NCBI RefSeq assembly: GCF_003011965.1
Contig: NZ_PXWG01000007.1
Span: 1-64,000, forward strand
Length of the DNA: 64,000 nucleotides
Direction of reading: 5' to 3'
Origin: Streptosporangium nondiastaticum
GTDB taxonomy: Bacteria > Actinomycetota > Actinomycetes > Streptomycetales > Streptomycetaceae
Part shown: piece by piece, positions 60,545-64,000 of the stretch
How positions within the stretch are numbered: position 1 is the stretch's first letter
How the letters are laid out: every line of letters starts with the position of its first letter
Made by a program: the position numbers and the translations under genes
The notes under the pieces: model-generated
The model's database searches: none
Seen by the model: only the letters and a program-made list of their open reading frames with translations
Told to the model about the DNA's origin: nothing

Positions 60545-61279
60545 CTAAGCCCCGGCCGGGGTGGACCTGGAGGGTCCCTGGTCCGCGTGGACCGCCCGTA
60601 CCCATATCCGGTCCTCCGTCAGGTACGCGTCCACCTTCAGGCCGGCCTCCGCCAGGGCGGCCTCGAACTGCTCCGTCGTCAGCGGCCGGGACCGGAACGT
60701 CTGCGTCCATGTGACGTCCGGGAACTCGTACTCCACGCGGAACGAGTTCACTCCGTCACCGGCCGGCTCCACCGAGGCCACCCGCGTGGTGAAACCGCTG
60801 GGGTCGGTGCGCTCACGCGGCACCTCCGTGTGGAAGTTCTCACCCTCGCGCTGGATCAGTACGCAGCCGTCCGGCGCGAGATGCCGGGCACAGGTGCGCA
60901 GCAGTGCCCGCCGCAGCTCGGAGTCGCCGGTGTGCACGAGGAAGGAGGCGAGCATCACCACGTCGAACGTCTCGCCCAGGTCGAGGTTCTCGATGGGGCT
61001 GCACACCTTGCGCACCCCGTGCACCCCACGCACCCGGTCGAGCATGTGCGGCGACTCGTCCACGGCCGTGACCGTGAACCCCCGCTCCAGCAGGGGCCGG
61101 GTCACGCGCCCCACTCCGCACCCCAGCTCCAGGATGCGCGCACGGGCCGGTACGGCCGCCGCGATGATGTCGGGTTCCTTCCCGACGGGCAGCCGCGCGT
61201 AGAACTCGACGGCGCAGCCGTCCGGAGTGATCTCCCCGGGTCCGGTGCCGTGATGTCCCGGTCTCATGGTCGTCTTCAT
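60545..61279 (-). CDS. Class I SAM-dependent methyltransferase
   Basis: This 244-residue protein is a class I methyltransferase with motif I ILELGCGVGRVTRPLLERGF, an acidic post-I VTAVDESPHML, and HTGDSELRRALLRTCARHLAPDG for motifs III onward. A C-terminal extension of about 80 residues (TEVPRERTDPSGF onward) may give substrate specificity. The start at 61279 follows GGGGGGAC. The frame upstream is non-coding. It is convergent with the TIGR01777 gene and stands alone. Confidence 0.85.
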   Translation of the reverse strand: MKTTMRPGHHGTGPGEITPDGCAVEFYARLPVGKEPDIIAAAVPARARILELGCGVGRVTRPLLERGFTVTAVDESPHMLDRVRGVHGVRKVCSPIENLDLGETFDVVMLASFLVHTGDSELRRALLRTCARHLAPDGCVLIQREGENFHTEVPRERTDPSGFTTRVASVEPAGDGVNSFRVEYEFPDVTWTQTFRSRPLTTEQFEAALAEAGLKVDAYLTEDRIWVRAVHADQGPSRSTPAGA

Positions 61280-61542
61280 GTCCCCCCAACGAAGCGCCCG
61301 TTGCCGCCAGTTCCCCACGTCACCTCGCGGCTGCACGCTCGCGGGACCAGCAGCCGCCGCGGGCAGCCGGTGCCGGCGGCTTCTCCAGCTCTCCAGCTCC
61401 TCGGCCGACCGAGTGGACTCCGGGGCCGGCCGGCCGGGCGCGCTGCCAGACGTTACGCGTCCCGGACTGCCGGCCCGCGCCGGTCCGGGACGCCAGGAGC
61501 GCGATCGCGATGATGGACCGCCGGTCGATCGCCGTCGGCATG

Positions 61543-61690
61543 TTGTCGTTCGTACGCCGCCCACCGGCTCGCCTGCGCCGGCCGGCTGCGCCCCGGCACC
61601 ACACCCGAGGACGTCCTGGCAGACCTCCAGCGCTTCTACTTCGACACGGCATTCGCGACCGGCCCGGCCCTCATCGCGTCGAGCCCCGCT
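61543..61690 (+). pseudogene. Amidohydrolase remnant
   Basis: A plus-strand frame reads SYAAHRLACAGRLRPGTTPED then VLADLQRFYFDTAFATGPAL, the segment just before the last metal ligand of ACMSD-type amidohydrolases (usually ...RFYFDTALS...). Both ends are lost: its downstream end runs into the stop end of the TetR gene on the other strand. The rest of 61280-61670 contains no gene that I can support. Confidence 0.55.
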
Positions 61691-62408
61691 CCTGGTCCAG
61701 GGATATCTCGATGCCGACGTTCTCCGCGGACACGGCGATGGCGAAGTCGAAGAAGGAGGACTGATCCCGGACGCTGTCGTGGGTACGGCTGAAGACCTCG
61801 AACACCAGGAGCCCGACCAGGTTGCTCCACAGCACGATGCCGCGCTCGATGACGTCCGTGAACGGCTCGGGAGGCAGGCCGCCGAACAGCGCGGTCGCCT
61901 CCGGCCGGATCAGCGGCGGGCCGGGCACCGCTCGGCGGGGCGGGGTGAGCTCACCGGATTCGAGCGCGGAACGCAGGATGCCGGCGAGCACGGCCGGGGT
62001 GCGGGACGCGGGCGGGACAGTGTCCTCCGGCGCGTGGTATCCGGGGACCGGCGAACCGTAGACCAGCGCGAACACGGCCGGGTTGGCGACGGACCACTGC
62101 CGCAGCGCCCGGGTCGCGGCGAGTAGACGTGTCCCTGCGGAAGCGTTGCTGTCCGCGGCTGCCCGGTCGGCCTCCTCCATGGCGGCGCCGGATTCGTTAT
62201 AGGCGTCGATGAGCAGAGCGGTCAGCAAGTCGTCCCGGTGGGGGAAGACGGTTTCGACCTCGGCGACCGCAAGGCCGCCGGCGGCGGCCACGGCTTCGAG
62301 CGACAGCCCGCCGGCGCCCAGGTCGGCGAGCAGTTCGCGGGCGGTTTCCTTGACGGCAGCGGCGAGCCCGCTCGTCTCATGCGCGGTGGTTGTGCTGGAA
62401 GCATCCAT
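61671..62408 (-). CDS. TetR/AcrR family transcriptional regulator
   Basis: The 245-residue protein has a TetR-type N-terminal domain (VKETARELLADLGAGGLSLE, then LAVAEVETVFPHRDDLLTALL), in which the usual Y/F-x-H is replaced by VFPHRDD, and a C-terminal helical domain with the ALRQWSVANPAVFALVYGSPVPGY segment of the TetR_C family common in actinobacteria. ATG 62408 is chosen over a TTG at 62414. It may control the MerR-peroxiredoxin gene, which is divergent. Confidence 0.85.
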   Translation of the reverse strand: MDASSTTTAHETSGLAAAVKETARELLADLGAGGLSLEAVAAAGGLAVAEVETVFPHRDDLLTALLIDAYNESGAAMEEADRAAADSNASAGTRLLAATRALRQWSVANPAVFALVYGSPVPGYHAPEDTVPPASRTPAVLAGILRSALESGELTPPRRAVPGPPLIRPEATALFGGLPPEPFTDVIERGIVLWSNLVGLLVFEVFSRTHDSVRDQSSFFDFAIAVSAENVGIEISLDQERGSTR

Positions 62409-62587
62409 GATCAAACCGTACCGGTCGTCCTGTCAGCCGGACGTCTCCGATGGGCGGCGGCAGGTTGTCGTCTCCGCCCCCGTCATCTCCGCCCCCTCGC
62501 CCCGAGGGCCCGCTTCGGCACCGGGGACTTCGACAGCCGTTGACCTTGCCCCTGAGGGCAGGGTTTAGCGTTCCTGGAGACGAGGAG

Positions 62588-63610
62588 ATGAGCGGAATGA
62601 AGATAGGCGAGTTGGCCGGACGCGCCGGTGTGACGGTCAAGGCGGTGCGCTATTACGAATCGCTGGGGCTGGTCACTCCACGCCGTCTGGCCAACGGCTA
62701 CAGGGACTACACCGAGGACGACGCACCTCTGGTGCACGAGATCAGGGTTCTGAGCGGCCTGGGCATTCCGGTCGAGCGCACGCGGCCCTTCCTGGCGTGC
62801 CTGGCGGCCGGGCAGCAGCACGCCGACGACTGCCCGGAGTCGCTGGCCGGCTATCGCGAGGCGGTTGACGAGCTGACCGAACGGATCGAGGCCCTGACCG
62901 CCCGCCGCGCGATCCTCATGCACCACCTGAGGCAGGCCGCCTATCGGAACAGCAGCATCCCCGTGCCCGATGACGAAGCGCACGGAAAGCACGGAAAGCA
63001 TGCAAAACACGGAAAGCACAGAGAGCGCGGAGAGCACCCCATGAGCGACCTGTACCGGCTGCCTGCCGATCTGCCTGTTCCGGAAGACGACGGCGCGGCC
63101 GACCACCTTCCCGGGCTCAAGATGCCCCGCATCGAACTGTCCAGCACCACAGGAGAGACGGTTGGTCTTCACGCACTGGGCACCGGCCGCACGGTCGTGT
63201 ACGTCTATCCGCTCACGGGCCGCCCGGACGCCGACCTCTCGCACGGCTGGGACTCCATCCCCGGAGCACGGGGCTGCACCGCAGAAGCATGCGACTTCCG
63301 CGACCACCACCACGAGCTTCTCGCGGCCGGAGCGCGGGGAGTGTTCGGCCTGTCCAGCCAGGACACCGGCTATCAGCGCGAGGTCGTCGAGCGGCTCCGC
63401 CTGCCGTTCGCGATGCTGTCCGATCCCCGGCTGAGCACGGCCGCGGTGCTCGGCCTGCCCACGTTCGCATTCGGCGGGGCGACGCTGTTCAAACGGCTCA
63501 CCCTCGTCATCCGCGACGGAGCGATCGAGCACGTCTTCTACCCGGTCTTCCCTCCCGATGAGCACGCCCAGCAGGTCTTGGCATGGATGCGGGACAACCC
63601 TACGGCGTAA
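62588..63610 (+). CDS. MerR regulator fused to peroxiredoxin
   Basis: This 340-residue open frame joins two proteins. Residues 1-130 are a MerR regulator: MKIGELAGRAGVTVKAVRYY with LGLVTPRRLANGYRDYTEDD, and a dimer helix. Residues 151-340 are a peroxiredoxin-like domain with two cysteines in PGARGCTAEACDFRDHHHEL and the usual LSSQDTGYQREVV. The linker is His/Lys-rich (HGKHGKHAKHGKHR), encoded by short repeats, and could bind metal. An internal ATG at 63041 (MSDLYRLPAD) has GGAGAG at 6 bases, so the peroxiredoxin may also be made alone. The outer ATG at 62588 has GGAG upstream; 62597 is another. A redox-sensing MerR coupled to a peroxide-removing enzyme is a sensible inference. Confidence 0.85.
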   Translation: MSGMKIGELAGRAGVTVKAVRYYESLGLVTPRRLANGYRDYTEDDAPLVHEIRVLSGLGIPVERTRPFLACLAAGQQHADDCPESLAGYREAVDELTERIEALTARRAILMHHLRQAAYRNSSIPVPDDEAHGKHGKHAKHGKHRERGEHPMSDLYRLPADLPVPEDDGAADHLPGLKMPRIELSSTTGETVGLHALGTGRTVVYVYPLTGRPDADLSHGWDSIPGARGCTAEACDFRDHHHELLAAGARGVFGLSSQDTGYQREVVERLRLPFAMLSDPRLSTAAVLGLPTFAFGGATLFKRLTLVIRDGAIEHVFYPVFPPDEHAQQVLAWMRDNPTA

Positions 63611-63774
63611 CTCCTGCCGTCCGTCGGTGGTGAGAGGGGCCGATAGGCCGATCGGGTCGTCGGTACCGCAGGCGGCGCCGGTCCTGCATGTGCCGTCGGC
63701 CTCCGGGTACCCGGGTGCCGTCCCACCGCGCCCGTGCGGCGGGGCGAACGCCCATGATCACGGAGGTGGCCGAG

Positions 63775-64000
63775 ATGGCCCGGCACCAGCCCAAGGACGC
63801 ACGCCGCGAGCCTCACGAGCGGGCTCGTGACGCCGAGGAGCCGGGGGCGCCCTCCGGCCGGAAGAGCCAGGGGCACCGGCCCCCTGGAGGCACCGCGCAG
63901 GACGAGGCGCTGGAAGGCGTGCGGGCGCACGGCGAGGACGCGGAGCAGGACAGGGGGACGGAGCGGACGCGCGACGATGCGCACGGCAAGAGGACCCAGC
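63775..64000 (+). CDS. Partial hydrophilic hypothetical protein
   Basis: An open frame starts at ATG 63775 after a perfect GGAGGTG at 6 bases and runs off the window, giving at least 75 residues. The product is extremely hydrophilic, rich in Arg, Glu, Asp, His and Gly (MARHQPKDARREPHERARD), with no recognised domain; it is probably a small disordered protein. An in-frame ATG at 63754 is a weaker start. Confidence 0.55.
   Translation, partial: MARHQPKDARREPHERARDAEEPGAPSGRKSQGHRPPGGTAQDEALEGVRAHGEDAEQDRGTERTRDDAHGKRTQ

Overview
The window is very GC-rich, uses GTG and TTG starts often, and carries a chaplin-like gene, DUF6131, a PRD/yhf operon, TIGR04222, P450s and many secreted small proteins. 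Together these point to a Streptomyces (or close relative) chromosome, in an accessory, gene-decayed part rather than a housekeeping core. No rRNA, tRNA, CRISPR array, transposase or replication origin was recognised.

Layout. 0.3-7.3 kb: a MepB-like protein, a secreted four-repeat protein, an MFS transporter divergent from a short cysteine-rich peptide gene with a textbook cystine-knot spacing, followed by a protein combining a PqqD-like start, a CGYC thioredoxin-like domain and a HPr-kinase-like tail; then a TetR regulator with three operators facing a beta-lactamase-family serine hydrolase. 7.3-21.1 kb: a CAP-domain protein, a TerD-domain protein, nadE, NmrA-like reductase, an acetoacetate decarboxylase / hydroxyacyl-CoA dehydrogenase / CoA-transferase operon facing a LysR regulator, repeats, and an ornithine cyclodeaminase homologue. 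21.3-25.1 kb: a Cys-less chaplin-like peptide, then a P450-pfaD pair and a ketosynthase remnant. 25.2-29.2 kb: small genes and two pseudogenes interrupt the locus. 29.3-43 kb: a five-gene, translationally coupled operon encoding a PUFA-synthase-like iterative type I PKS (two nitronate-monooxygenase-like domains, two KS, two AT, one integral ACP, KR, DH, fused phosphopantetheinyl transferase), a free ACP, an alpha/beta hydrolase and a glycosyltransferase. With pfaD and the P450 this looks like a route to a glycosylated, partly reduced or polyunsaturated long-chain product.

43-50 kb: a methyltransferase, a GlxA-type regulator facing a cupin, and a compact yhf operon (php, yhfT, yhfU, yhfY homologues). 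50-58 kb: secreted proteins, a Ser/Thr kinase separated by an in-frame stop from its own membrane and extracellular part, an HxlR regulator with a duplicated ligand domain, a lipoprotein, a GNAT acetyltransferase, and a P450 interrupted by one TGA. 57.3-59.4 kb: a DUF692 (MNIO) enzyme gene followed by a TIGR04222 membrane protein ending in a Gly/Cys-rich tail, a possible enzyme-substrate pair. 59.5-64 kb: a TIGR01777 epimerase, a methyltransferase, a TetR regulator over an amidohydrolase remnant, and a MerR-peroxiredoxin fusion.

The best candidates for undescribed biology are the knottin-like peptide locus (about 1.7-4.9 kb), the DUF692/TIGR04222 pair (57.3-59.35 kb) and the PUFA-like glycolipid synthase (21.8-43 kb). 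All functional statements rest on reading the sequence and on family knowledge; no database search was run.
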